NCBI GenBank assembly: GCA_004193595.1
Contig: RPGQ01000018.1
Location: 1 to 64,000, forward strand
Length of the DNA stretch: 64,000 nt
Direction of reading: 5' to 3'
From: Desulfobacteraceae bacterium Eth-SRB2
Lineage (GTDB): Bacteria > Desulfobacterota > Desulfobacteria > Desulfobacterales > UBA11574
The notes below the pieces were generated by a model. The model searched no databases. It was not told the origin of the DNA and saw nothing but the letters and a program-made list of their open reading frames with translations. Positions within the stretch are counted from its first letter, which is position 1. Each line of letters starts with the position of its first letter. Made by a program: the position numbers and the translations under genes. Shown piece by piece: positions 26,918 through 35,425 of this stretch.

Positions 26918-28720
26918 TTGATTTCCGGTGTTGGGGCTGGGGCCTTATTCCCACGTAAGCCGACGATTCACTTTCACCCTGAAACGGAGCAATGCTCTCA
27001 ATGTGGATCACAATTGCAAGTTGTAAAGACCTGGAAAAAAACTCTCGTGACGATGGACATCGGGGCATTTGAAGCCAGGGAAATCGTGTTGCAGTGTCCG
27101 AATGACCATGCGATATTCTGTTCTTCTCAGTTACGTTCCCTTGCGCCTCATAAGTGCACCTATGGTTTCGATGTCATCGAGCACATTGGGAAGGAACTTT
27201 TCGTCCACTGCCGTAACGAGAGAGAAATCAGGAAAACCCTGGGTTCCAGGAACATTTTCGTTTCGGAGCGGGAGATAGGATATTTGGGCAAGAAGTTTGT
27301 TGTTTATCTGGCCCTGGCGCATGCAGAGAGCCGGGAAAAACTGGTTCAATCAATGAAGAAGCGGGGTGGATATATTCTTCATGTAGACGGGACATGCGAG
27401 GGGAACAGTCCACATCTGTTTTGTGGCATGGATGGAATTTCGGAATTGGTTCTGGATAACATTAAGATCCCTTCTGAGAAGAAAGAGTTGCTCATCCCAT
27501 TTTTTCAACGTATCAGGATTCACTACGGCGATCCTGTTGCATTGGTGCACGATATGGGCATTGGAATCCTGAGGGCCATTGAGCAGGTATTTCCTGGAAT
27601 TCCTGATTTTATCTGCCATTTCCACTTTCTGCGAGACGTTGGAAAGGATTTGCTTCTCGACGATTACCAGACCATCATCCAACGATTGAGAAAGCATAAG
27701 GTGAGATCATTGCTCAGACAGAAGGCAAGATATCTGGGAAAAAAGATCGGTCAGGACGCAGAAGGAATCTCCGACCTTAAGGCCATTTTAGAAAAGGCTG
27801 AACCACAGACATCTTCCCTTGAGCGCATTCCGGCTCTTGCAACTTATACGCTCATACACTGGATTTTTGAATCACCTCGCCTGTCCCGGGGATATGGTTT
27901 TCCATTCGACCGTCCACATTTGGAATTTTATCGGAGGTTGGAAAGAGTTCATGGCCTGTTGCAAAGCATTTCAGGCATCCATTTACGTAACAAGGCCAAA
28001 GACAACAGGTCCTTTATCCAGATCAATAAATTGCTCGAAGAGGTCCTGGCAGATAGGGAGCTAAACAACGCGGTCACTGGCATGGCAAAAAAGGCCCAGG
28101 TGTTTGATAAACTTCGGCAGGCGCTACGCATTGCGATGCCCGAAGGAAGAAGCGGGTTGAACGATAACGGTGATGAAACGGACATCAAAACCATTGAGGA
28201 CCAAGTGTCTAAATTCAAAGAGTGGTTGATGGATGACGAATCGCGAAAAACAACGTATTTGAAAATGATAGAGCAGATGGACAAGTATTGGGAAAAACTC
28301 TTTGCCGATCCTCTCATCGTAAATACTTCAGAAGGGCCGGTTACTATTGCACCTCAACGGACAAACAACATTTTGGAGAGGTTTTTCAGAGGTGTAAAAA
28401 GACGGGTACGTAAAAAGAGTGGAACGGCTTCCCTGAACAAAACCTTGAAGACCATTCTTGCAGATACTCCGTTGGTCAGAAATCTTGAGAAGGAGGAATA
28501 TCAAAAAATCATCCTCAATGGATGCTCCTCTTTGGCCGAAAGGTTCTCACAAATTGAGGACAAAATTGTGCGGGATCAATTGAAGCAGGCTGAAGAGAAT
28601 TGCGAAAAGATACCACCGGAAATCAAAAAAATTATCAAACAAACGGACTTACCGCAGAAAATTTCTGCGCTTTTCTTTAGACACAGCAAATTTAATGCCA
28701 ACTGTCATTTGCTATCATAG
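26918..28720 (+). CDS. IS frame B: zinc-ribbon DDE transposase
   Basis: 600 residues from a TTG without a good ribosome site; coding sequence clearly starts earlier, at the A8 slip site (about 26870), so translation is probably by -1 frameshift from frame A. An N-terminal zinc ribbon (CSQCGSQ...C) precedes an RNase H-like core with candidate acidic residues in ILHVDGTCEG, ALVHDMGIG and NNILERFFRGVKRRVRKKSG, the last like the E-x6-K/R signature of ISL3/MULE enzymes. The stop codon lies in the right terminal repeat (TAG at 28718-28720). Function: cut-and-paste movement of the IS and, by end similarity, of the two MITEs. Confidence 0.8.
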   Translation: MISGVGAGALFPRKPTIHFHPETEQCSQCGSQLQVVKTWKKTLVTMDIGAFEAREIVLQCPNDHAIFCSSQLRSLAPHKCTYGFDVIEHIGKELFVHCRNEREIRKTLGSRNIFVSEREIGYLGKKFVVYLALAHAESREKLVQSMKKRGGYILHVDGTCEGNSPHLFCGMDGISELVLDNIKIPSEKKELLIPFFQRIRIHYGDPVALVHDMGIGILRAIEQVFPGIPDFICHFHFLRDVGKDLLLDDYQTIIQRLRKHKVRSLLRQKARYLGKKIGQDAEGISDLKAILEKAEPQTSSLERIPALATYTLIHWIFESPRLSRGYGFPFDRPHLEFYRRLERVHGLLQSISGIHLRNKAKDNRSFIQINKLLEEVLADRELNNAVTGMAKKAQVFDKLRQALRIAMPEGRSGLNDNGDETDIKTIEDQVSKFKEWLMDDESRKTTYLKMIEQMDKYWEKLFADPLIVNTSEGPVTIAPQRTNNILERFFRGVKRRVRKKSGTASLNKTLKTILADTPLVRNLEKEEYQKIILNGCSSLAERFSQIEDKIVRDQLKQAEENCEKIPPEIKKIIKQTDLPQKISALFFRHSKFNANCHLLS

Positions 28721-29886
28721 GAAATTATCAGCATATTTTCTTCCAGTTTTATAGACTTTTTTTATAATGTTGGCTTTAACTTCTAAGCCCGTTTGTGTTG
28801 TTGTATTTTTAATCAGTTCTTTGACATAGTCATGACTTTTTAGAATGACGCCTTTTAAAGATCTTGTAATGTGTGGGAATAAACGATGTTCTATGGGATT
28901 CCATTTTGAAGTATAAGGTGGAAAATGTGCAATGCGTATTTCTACTCCGATTTCATCTACCAGCTTCTGTAGGTCTTCTTTGAAAATATAGTGACGGGAT
29001 GAATTGCTTCCACCGCCATCAGCAAGGATGAGAATTGACGTACAATACCGATATTGAAACTTTCCATAATTTTCCCACCATACCCTTATCGAGTCACAGG
29101 CAAACTCACTTGTATCCTTGCTAACACCAATGTTCACATAGGCTTTGTTATACTTTAAGTCATAAAGACTGTGGGGAATCACTATTCCTTCAGCAAGATA
29201 TGGAAAATCATGATCATAGACTTCAATTACACCCGTAGCATAAACATGCCCATCCCGGTATAGGTTTCCTAAAAGTTCTTTTTTTTTGAATCCATACTGA
29301 TCACAGGATTGCCATCTGTGAGATATTGTCCCTTTAACTGAGCTATTTTTTCAAATTGCTCGTTACGATTTTTTGAGGATCCAATAGCCCTATTTTTTAT
29401 GGCTTTACGCTTTGTGAACCCATGTTTTTTTAGTAACTTTTTAACCACTGTGACACTGATATTAATTCCTGCAGCTTTCATTTTTTCGGCAATTTTTTTG
29501 TGGCTCAAATTGGTCCAGCGAATTTTCCCATTCATAGGATCACCAGCGATATAGTCGTCAATAACTTTGAGAAAGACATCATCTATATTTTTAATTGTTT
29601 CAATGGCCGATTTTCTTCCAGCTCCCTTTCCTCGGATTCGGTCTTTCAAAACTAAATTTGGGTTTTTTAATTCAGAGATGCCTCGTAGTATGGTATTTCT
29701 GCTGCAGCCAAGAAGATCAGCCACGTAGCTCTTCCCTCCTCTTGGTAATTTTAATGCTTCTACCGCAGCATAGATTCGTCTGTCTTTTTCTGATAGCTTC
29801 GAATAAGTCTCTTTGATAAACTTTTCGATTCGTGAAGGATATGCCGAAAACGGTTTAGGATCAGGTTTTAAATTTTTTTTTGTCAT
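28721..29886 (-). mobile_element. ISAzo13-like transposase gene, frameshift at A9, 3' end cut by neighbouring IS
   Basis: Frame 1 (29269-29886, 205 codons): KSYVADLLGCSRNTILRGISEL helix-turn-helix, GRKSAIETIKNIDDVFLKVIDDY, NPVISMDSKKK. At nine A (complement of 29279-29287) the frame ends in TAG, while the next frame continues (KELLGNLYRDGHVYATGVIEVYDHDFPYLAEG...) to RIAHFPPYTSKWNPIEHRLFPHI, the D-D-E core of ISAzo13/PF07592-type transposases. A -1 slip on A9 would join them (~390 residues). The final stop (28715-28717) lies in the terminal repeat of the IS at 26011-28720, so the native C-terminus is lost. Probably not active. Confidence 0.85.
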
Positions 29887-30345
29887 TACGGTGTCTCATT
29901 AATTATTGGTTAAAGTCGCACCGTAACTATTTCATATTATTAGATAAAAGTCTAGATTTTTATAACTATCTGATATTAAAAGATTTCTGGTCATTTAATT
30001 GAATTTTCGTTCCTAAGCGTGTCTTTTGTTTGCGTGATGCATTTTCGTGACGGCCATCTTTGTTGGACACTTCTCGTAAGGAATCGAGGTGCTATTACCT
30101 TCTTGACACATTAACCTCATTTCTCTATAGTTATGAAATAACAACGAAAATTTTTTATATTCAAATTTAGTGCATTGAAAACGGCTGCATTTGCTCATTC
30201 TGATGAACAATTTTGGGAATGGTTAAAATTTTCACCTTCCTCGGCCTTGAACCCCGGTTAAATATTAAATACGGATTTAACTGGGCATGCAAAATTGAGC
30301 ATTTTTCAAGGTCTCAATAGTGCTTAAAAAAAGGATTGATATTTA
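29887..30345. other. Gene-free stretch
   Basis: About 460 bases without a credible gene: the left part is probably the remaining terminal region of the ISAzo13-like element (no clear end found). A segment CGGCCTTGAACCCCGGTTAAAT at about 30240-30261 is the reverse of one at 60638-60658 before trpS. A 65-codon minus frame (30013-30210) has no recognisable features. Confidence 0.4.
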
Positions 30346-31035
30346 ATGAGCACAACACACCCTAAAACTTATAATTCATATCATTTTGGATCACCATTAA
30401 ATATAGCCGACCAGCAACTGAAACAGCTCATTAGATTCTTTAATTTACCCAAAAATAGTGTTAATTCACCTCTTGGCGGAAGAACCTCCATTACAGTTAC
30501 CCGGCTTCAAGGCATAGGATCTGTAGTTATTAAATATTATAGACGGGGAGGAGTCATTCGATATCTGATCAAAAAACGGTATCTCAAATGTGGAAAAACG
30601 CGTTGCCAGATTGAATATGAGCTGTTACAGAAAGTCAGAAGTTTAGGGATAAATGCCCCTGAGCCGGTTGCTTTTGCTTATAGAGGCCGCCTGTTCTATC
30701 AATGTTGGCTGGTAACCCGAGAGATCCAAGATCATCAAACACTTGCCCAATTAAGTCGTTCAAATGAAGAACAGGCTCGTATGGCACTGAAAGCGGTCAT
30801 CAAGCAAGTTTCAATGCTCATAAAAAATAAAATTTTTCATGCCGATTTACATCCCGGCAATGTAATAGTGGACAATCAAAACCAAGTTTACCTTCTTGAT
30901 TTTGACAAGGGGGGTGTTTTTCCCGGAGATAAAAATGCGCTAAAAACTCGATACCTGCGTCGCTGGAATCGGGCAATACAAAAGCATGGGCTACCGGAGA
31001 TGCTCAGTGAAGTTAACGCATTTAAGTCCCTTTAA
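30346..31035 (+). CDS. LPS core kinase (Kdo/heptose kinase, WaaP/KdkA-like)
   Basis: 229 residues with a small eukaryotic-kinase-like fold: GGRTSITVTRLQ glycine-rich strand, VVIKYYRRGG (Lys), IFHADLHPGNVIV catalytic loop (H-x-D-L-H-x-x-N) and LLDFDKGG metal site (D-F-D). Family members phosphorylate Kdo or heptose in the inner core of lipopolysaccharide at the inner membrane. A heptosyltransferase gene follows 255 bases later. The ATG has no strong ribosome site (AAAAAAGGATTG is ~15 bases off). Confidence 0.85.
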   Translation: MSTTHPKTYNSYHFGSPLNIADQQLKQLIRFFNLPKNSVNSPLGGRTSITVTRLQGIGSVVIKYYRRGGVIRYLIKKRYLKCGKTRCQIEYELLQKVRSLGINAPEPVAFAYRGRLFYQCWLVTREIQDHQTLAQLSRSNEEQARMALKAVIKQVSMLIKNKIFHADLHPGNVIVDNQNQVYLLDFDKGGVFPGDKNALKTRYLRRWNRAIQKHGLPEMLSEVNAFKSL

Positions 31036-31081
31036 AAATTACAAATAGAATTATCGGTTACATGTGAACTTAAGATTTCTA

Positions 31082-31290
31082 CCCAATTGGAATAGTGGAA
31101 TAATGGGTGAGCTTGTCCTGAACGAATTTGAAGGAAAGGAGTTTTTTACAATTAAAATGGTTTATTTCCGCCCTTATCCCCAATATTCCAGCATTCCAGC
31201 ATTCCATTCATCCATTCGCATGGCCTATATAGGTTTTCATTATAAAACTATTATTTTCAATAGGTTACGGAATCGCTGAGACGTTTAATT
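31082..31290 (-). repeat. Composite element, copy A (flush with next start codon)
   Basis: Read on the minus strand: head AATTAAACGTCTCAGCGATT and TATTGAAAATA; GGAATGCTGGAATGCTGG and GGGGATAAGGGCGGAA words; ATTGTAAAAAACTCC centre; closing CCATTATTCCACTATTCC. Nearly colinear with copy B. Its head ends exactly at the ATG of the heptosyltransferase. Confidence 0.8.
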
Positions 31291-32364
31291 ATGAATACAT
31301 TCACTTCTAAAATACCACCTTCAGCACCTTCGATCCTCATCATTCTGATGGGATCTATAGGAGATGTGGCGCGGGGTCTGTGCCTGGTGTCACATATTAA
31401 AAACAATTTGCCGGGAAGCAGGGTAACATGGCTCGTAGAGCCAAAGTGCTCGGAAGTGGTCTGTTTACACCCACGGATTGACAAAGTGATGGTTTTTAAC
31501 AGACCCAAGCATATTTTAGGGATACGAGATCTGTATAAAAACCTATCCCGAAAACACTTCGACATCACCCTCGATCTTCAGCGTCACTTAAAAAGCGGTT
31601 TTTTCTCGCTTCTTTCCGGATCGAAAAGACGAATCGGCTTTAATCGCCGCAATTCAGGGGAATTTAACTGGATCTTTAATAACGAACACATCCCCTATGT
31701 CAGCGATGAGCTTGAGCTGCCCAAATTGCATCATTATCTTAAATTTACAGAATACCTGGGGTTATCTGAGCCTGCTTCCCTGGACTTCGGTTTTTCCTGC
31801 TTTGATGAAAAATCTAATCTGCCGGATATTGTCGCTAAAATAAATAACCCTTTTATCGCAGTTGTAATGGGATCATCCTGGGAATCCAAAGACTGGTTCT
31901 TTGAGGGATACTATGGACTGGTAAAAAATATTCTTTCTTCAATAAAAGGGCCGGTTGTGCTACTTGGTGACGGATCACAAGTATCATCTGCAACAAAACT
32001 GTATCGAAAAGTTGGCTCACATGAATTAATCAATCTTGTGGGAAAAACGTCGATTCCTGAGCTTGTAGCCGTGCTTAAGGCCGCTGCGGTCGCTTTAGGA
32101 CCGGATTCGGGGCCGGGTCACCTGGCAGCAGCAGTGGGAACTCCCTATGTATCTCTTTTCGGTCCAACATCTCCTATGCGGGCAGCACCCTATAACTGTG
32201 AACATCTTGTCGTTCAATCTAAAGTAAGCTGTGTTTCCTGTTATAAAAATAAATGCCCTGACCTCGACAGATTATGTATGCGGCGTATCAGCGTGGAATC
32301 GGTCCAGGAAAAACTTTCTTTAGCACTTGGGAATATTGATTTTAATGAATATTTTGAACATTAA
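31291..32364 (+). CDS. Glycosyltransferase family 9 (ADP-heptose:LPS heptosyltransferase-like)
   Basis: 357 residues, GT9/GT-B. N-terminal ILIILMGSIGDVARGLCLV is the acceptor-side loop (usual G-x-G-D); the C-terminal half has MGSSWESKDWF, GKTSIPELVAVLKAAAVALG and GPDSGPGHLAAAVGTPYVSLFGPTSP, the ADP-heptose-binding signature. It transfers L,D-heptose onto the LPS inner core. C-terminal C-x2-C...C motif (CVSCYKNKCPDLDRLC) is common in waaF/waaC-type proteins of this phylum. The gene begins exactly at the end of a composite repeat, so its promoter and ribosome site must lie in the repeat. Confidence 0.9.
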   Translation: MNTFTSKIPPSAPSILIILMGSIGDVARGLCLVSHIKNNLPGSRVTWLVEPKCSEVVCLHPRIDKVMVFNRPKHILGIRDLYKNLSRKHFDITLDLQRHLKSGFFSLLSGSKRRIGFNRRNSGEFNWIFNNEHIPYVSDELELPKLHHYLKFTEYLGLSEPASLDFGFSCFDEKSNLPDIVAKINNPFIAVVMGSSWESKDWFFEGYYGLVKNILSSIKGPVVLLGDGSQVSSATKLYRKVGSHELINLVGKTSIPELVAVLKAAAVALGPDSGPGHLAAAVGTPYVSLFGPTSPMRAAPYNCEHLVVQSKVSCVSCYKNKCPDLDRLCMRRISVESVQEKLSLALGNIDFNEYFEH

Positions 32365-32394
32365 TCCACCACCTCCGTCAGATTAAAATTGGTT

Positions 32395-32955
32395 TCAGTT
32401 GTCAGGTTTCAGGTGTCAGAAAACATGTTCAGTAGTAATGGGCCAGCCCTGAGGGAACGATTTATTTTTTACGCCATACACTACCGTCTCCTCAACTAAC
32501 TGCCAGCGGCGTTCTCGCTCTGGGACTTTCCGTTCCAATGTTTTCTCTAATCCATTCAACATACGAATGCATTCTTTGTAACCACCCCGAATTTCTAAAT
32601 ACACCTTTTCCGTGATCTACCCTTTGAGTTTCGCCATGAACAGATGGTGAATGGTCTCAGCTGCTTGGCCCCTGGCGCGATTCACGCCTTCAATTTTGTT
32701 ACGGATATGCCGATCATCATTTTTCTCGGCGAGTTGGGCAGGATCGCTGTTTGAGGAGCGCCTGGATTAGCTTCCTAACTCGTATTTCTCTTCTTGGGGC
32801 CACTTGTGCGTCAAGTCACAGACATCGATGGGTAATCCACACAACTTTTTATAGACCTCAAGATCCTCCACGTCCATAAAATTTCTATTGGTCACCTCGT
32901 TTCCCCCTTAATCCTTAACCTTGACACCTGACACCTGACACCTGACACCTGAAAA
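32395..32955. repeat. Inverted GTCAGGTTTCAGG / CTGACACCTGACACC tracts around a broken gene
   Basis: Left tract 32398-32420 (GTCAGGTTTCAGGTGTCAG) and right tract 32922-32954 (four TGACACC words) are complementary and enclose the four-helix-bundle pseudogene. The same word is inside the MITE at 22340-22517. Confidence 0.75.
32416..32877 (-). pseudogene. Four-helix-bundle (S23-like) gene with two in-frame stops
   Basis: From ATG 32875-32877 reads MDVEDLEVYKKLCGLPIDVC, then a TAA at 32767-32769 (Gln expected), SRRSSNSDPAQLAEKNDDRH, RGQAAETIHHLFMAKLKG, a TAG at 32617-32619 (Tyr or Phe likely), then ITEKVYLEIRGGYKECIRML and a 3' end that runs into the GTCAGG word repeat. It is another member of the family at 25106-25504, but of a different subtype. 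No frameshift seen, so decay is recent. Confidence 0.8.
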
Positions 32956-33078
32956 AAAAGCTTCGGAGCCAAGGTTTGTCAATAGAAAGGCATCAGCGTT
33001 TGCCAACGGTCTTGATTTCCACCCCCTCAATATGCTACGAACAGCCATAGGTGTTACATCACACCTCGCAATGCTATA

Positions 33079-34239
33079 TTAATTCCTATTTTTCTTTATA
33101 AGTCCCTGGAGCCGGCTTTTAATAAAGGATTGAAAAGCAATATCGTTTTCTCCAAAGGAAATCTCTATTCCGATAATAACCAGGTGGATGGGCCATTTTA
33201 TTTTATGGGCAATCCGGACATAATCTTTTTCTGTGGTAAAAATAAATTCAACCGATAGATCCGTTGCGGATTCCAAAATTTCATCAAGTTCTTTATCCGA
33301 ATATTGGTGATGGTCCGGAAATCCTGAAAATTTTTCTAATTTACATTTAAAACTCTCAATTGTTCGGCAAAAGTCATCATTGCTTGCTATCCCGGAAAAA
33401 GCAAAGGCGCTCTTATTTTTAAAGATATCAAAATCGTACTTGGATAAAATAGTTAGCCTATCTCGCGATTGCGAACTGTTTCCTGTAACAATTTTATAAA
33501 TATATGGGGTATGAGATGAATGAAAAATCGGCTTTCTCGGAAAATGTTTTTTTATTTGGTCCAAAAACGGCGGCTTTCCGATATCCGATCGGGTTAAAAT
33601 CACAGCGTCTCCCCGCGACAACGCAGAAGCGGTTTCTCTTAGGGTGCCCCTTGGAAAAAGGTAAGTATTGCCCAAAGGCTCTTTACTGTCTAAAAGTACC
33701 AGGTCTAAATCTCGAAGTAGCTTTAAATGTTGGAATGCATCATCAAGCAGTAAAACATCCGGTTTAAATTCCTGTATCGCCAATCTACCGGCCTTAAAAC
33801 GGTTTTGCCCAACAATAACAGGAACCGTTTTGAGTCTCTGGGCAACCATAAATGGTTCATCGCCTGCTGTATCCGGTCCCATACAAATTATACACCCGTC
33901 ACATACCACGCCTCCGATCTTCTCTGCTTCACCTTTATATCCCCTGCTGATAATTGCAACACCATAACCGAGATGCTTAATTAGCTCCGCCACATAAATC
34001 GTCATGGGTGTTTTTCCTGAGCCGCCAACCGTAAGGTTACCAATGGAAATAACCGGGCATGGGAGTCTTTTTGACGGCAAAAGACCTTTTTTGTATAAAG
34101 CTTGCCTCAGCCGAACTATTCCACCGTAACCAATTGATACTGCGAAAAGGAAGGATTTAAGGGATGAGGATCTATTTTCTCTTCCGCCAGTCATAATCGC
34201 TTGTATTTTTTCCTTAACATTTCCTGGAGTCGCCATCAT
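33079..34239 (-). CDS. lpxK: Tetraacyldisaccharide 4'-kinase LpxK
   Basis: 386 residues. It phosphorylates the 4' position of the lipid A disaccharide at the inner membrane. ISIGNLTVGGSGKTPMTIYV carries the Walker A, ISRGYKG and LLLDDAFQHLKLLRDLDLVL the family-specific Asp-rich Walker B, and FPRGTLRE follows. The N-terminal hydrophobic stretch SSLKSFLFAVSIGYGGIVRL fits membrane association. Two Met codons start it; either may be used. Last gene of the minus-strand envelope run, separated from the methyltransferase gene by a composite repeat. Confidence 0.94.
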   Translation of the reverse strand: MMATPGNVKEKIQAIMTGGRENRSSSLKSFLFAVSIGYGGIVRLRQALYKKGLLPSKRLPCPVISIGNLTVGGSGKTPMTIYVAELIKHLGYGVAIISRGYKGEAEKIGGVVCDGCIICMGPDTAGDEPFMVAQRLKTVPVIVGQNRFKAGRLAIQEFKPDVLLLDDAFQHLKLLRDLDLVLLDSKEPLGNTYLFPRGTLRETASALSRGDAVILTRSDIGKPPFLDQIKKHFPRKPIFHSSHTPYIYKIVTGNSSQSRDRLTILSKYDFDIFKNKSAFAFSGIASNDDFCRTIESFKCKLEKFSGFPDHHQYSDKELDEILESATDLSVEFIFTTEKDYVRIAHKIKWPIHLVIIGIEISFGENDIAFQSFIKSRLQGLIKKNRN

Positions 34240-34344
34240 TTTGTCTGTATCCCGGTCGGCATAGGCTGTTTAGTAACTTAACTTTGAATTTTGTACATTT
34301 TGTGGTAAAACTTTTTCAATTCTGCCACTAAGGCACGAAGAAAG

Positions 34345-34600
34345 AATAATTAAACGTCTCGGAAATTCTACAACTTATTGAAAATACAGACTTATTAATA
34401 GAAACCTGTTTATTTTATCAAAATGGAAGAATGGAATGTTGGAATGCTGGAATATTGGGGATAAAGGCGGAAGTAAAATATTATAATTGTAAAAAACTCC
34501 CTCAAACCCATTATTCCATTACTCCATTATTTTTACCCGGTGAAACTTTTTTTCTATTTCACTGGGGCCACTATTCCAATTGGGGCGAAGCCCCTAAGTT
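34345..34600 (+). repeat. Composite element, copy B
   Basis: Head AATTAAACGTCTCGGAAATT, TATTGAAAATA, then GGAATGTTGGAATGCTGG words, GGGGATAAAGGCGGAAGTAA, ATTGTAAAAAACTCCC, CCATTATTCCATTACTCC closing arm, the GTGAAA/TTTCAC hairpin module (34534-34568) and tail CCAATTGGGGCGAAG. The best colinear match to copy A. No gene in 34240-34668. Confidence 0.82.
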
Positions 34601-34668
34601 CTATATCCTTTGTGTCTTAGTGCCTTTGTGGCAAATATTTTTGGTTCCGGTTTATCCGGCTAAGGATC

Positions 34669-35259
34669 TCAAGAAGTAGAATAGATAAAGGTAAAAAAAT
34701 AAAACATAAAAAAGCAGGCGAACATGGCTATAAAATTCCAGTGCCCGTTGTTTTTCAAAAGAAGGTTCCACCTGAAAAACCACAATGATTCCCGATCAAC
34801 CGCTTTAAGGGATGGCACAAAACGGTTGACCTGTTGGCAATATTTTCTATATGATTCTCCAAACAATGGCTGTAGTTTAGCTTCCTCTCGTTTCACACGA
34901 TTGACCATATAAAAATAATAACTCACCGTAAACACAAAGAGTATCCAACTATTGCCCAAAAGGAGCAAAACACCCAGCAACAAAAAAAAGCGGCCCATGT
35001 ACATGGGATTTCTCATCAACATATAAGGTCCTTTAACAGCAAGCATCTTATTTTTATCCAAAGAAGCGAAGCACCAAAGTTGGATCAATTCACCGAAGAA
35101 AGCCACTATACATCCAACCGCAAACCAAGCAGGATTTATGTTCAGAATTAAAATTACGACGGCAATCAAAAAAATCGGATACCGTAATTTTAATAAAACA
35201 TATCTGAGTCTTTTGTTGTTGAAAATTTCGTGGATCCGGTTCACTACGTTATTGACCAT
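34669..35259 (-). CDS. Membrane methyltransferase (isoprenylcysteine carboxyl methyltransferase-like)
   Basis: 196 residues, about five membrane helices. GPYMLMRNPMYMGRFFLLLG is the SAM-binding loop (R-x-P-x-Y) and REEAKLQPLFGESYRKYCQQVNRFVP the E-x2-L...F/G-x-x-Y-x-x-Y motif of the ICMT/PEMT superfamily. The substrate in bacteria is usually unknown; its place between LPS genes suggests a lipid or envelope substrate, but that is inference. The ATG follows GGGAGG in the complement of TTACCTCCC at 35257-35265. Confidence 0.82.
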   Translation of the reverse strand: MVNNVVNRIHEIFNNKRLRYVLLKLRYPIFLIAVVILILNINPAWFAVGCIVAFFGELIQLWCFASLDKNKMLAVKGPYMLMRNPMYMGRFFLLLGVLLLLGNSWILFVFTVSYYFYMVNRVKREEAKLQPLFGESYRKYCQQVNRFVPSLKAVDRESLWFFRWNLLLKNNGHWNFIAMFACFFMFYFFTFIYSTS

Positions 35260-35425
35260 TTTACCTCCCTTAAAGAAATCAAAACATCACCGACCAGCAA
35301 AGCTCTGCCTCATACCGATAAGTTTATGAATTATATTAGCCAATTCTCACACAATTTTGTAACATTTCAATAAATTATTGAACCAACTGGTGATAAAATG
35401 TAAAAGGTCTGGCTGTTTGATCATG

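Larger units (their letters stand above)
26011..28720 (+). mobile_element. 2.7 kb insertion sequence, ISL3/MULE-like, source of the MITEs
   Basis: Left end CTATGTAAATAAATATCGGTTGG and right end (complement) CTATGATAGCAAATGACAGTTGG form imperfect inverted repeats; the right end differs from the MITE end at two of the first 23 positions. Contains two frames joined by an A8 frameshift site. The 8 bp outside the ends do not match (GTTTTTTG versus GAAATTAT), so one flank has been rearranged. It directly abuts, and truncates, the ISAzo13-like gene on its right. Eight-base target duplications of the related MITEs fit ISL3- or IS256/MULE-type chemistry. Family placement is uncertain. Confidence 0.85.

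Noticed and set aside
30013..30210. 65-codon minus-strand frame
   Set aside because: No ribosome site, no recognisable motif, AT-rich surroundings next to a decayed IS.
310..32619. Genome-wide reassignment of TAG (pyrrolysine) to explain the in-frame amber codons
   Set aside because: Intact core genes (the Gfo/Idh gene, the M50 protease gene and trpS) end in TAG, no pyl genes are in the window, and TAA and TGA also occur in frame. Kept only as a check.
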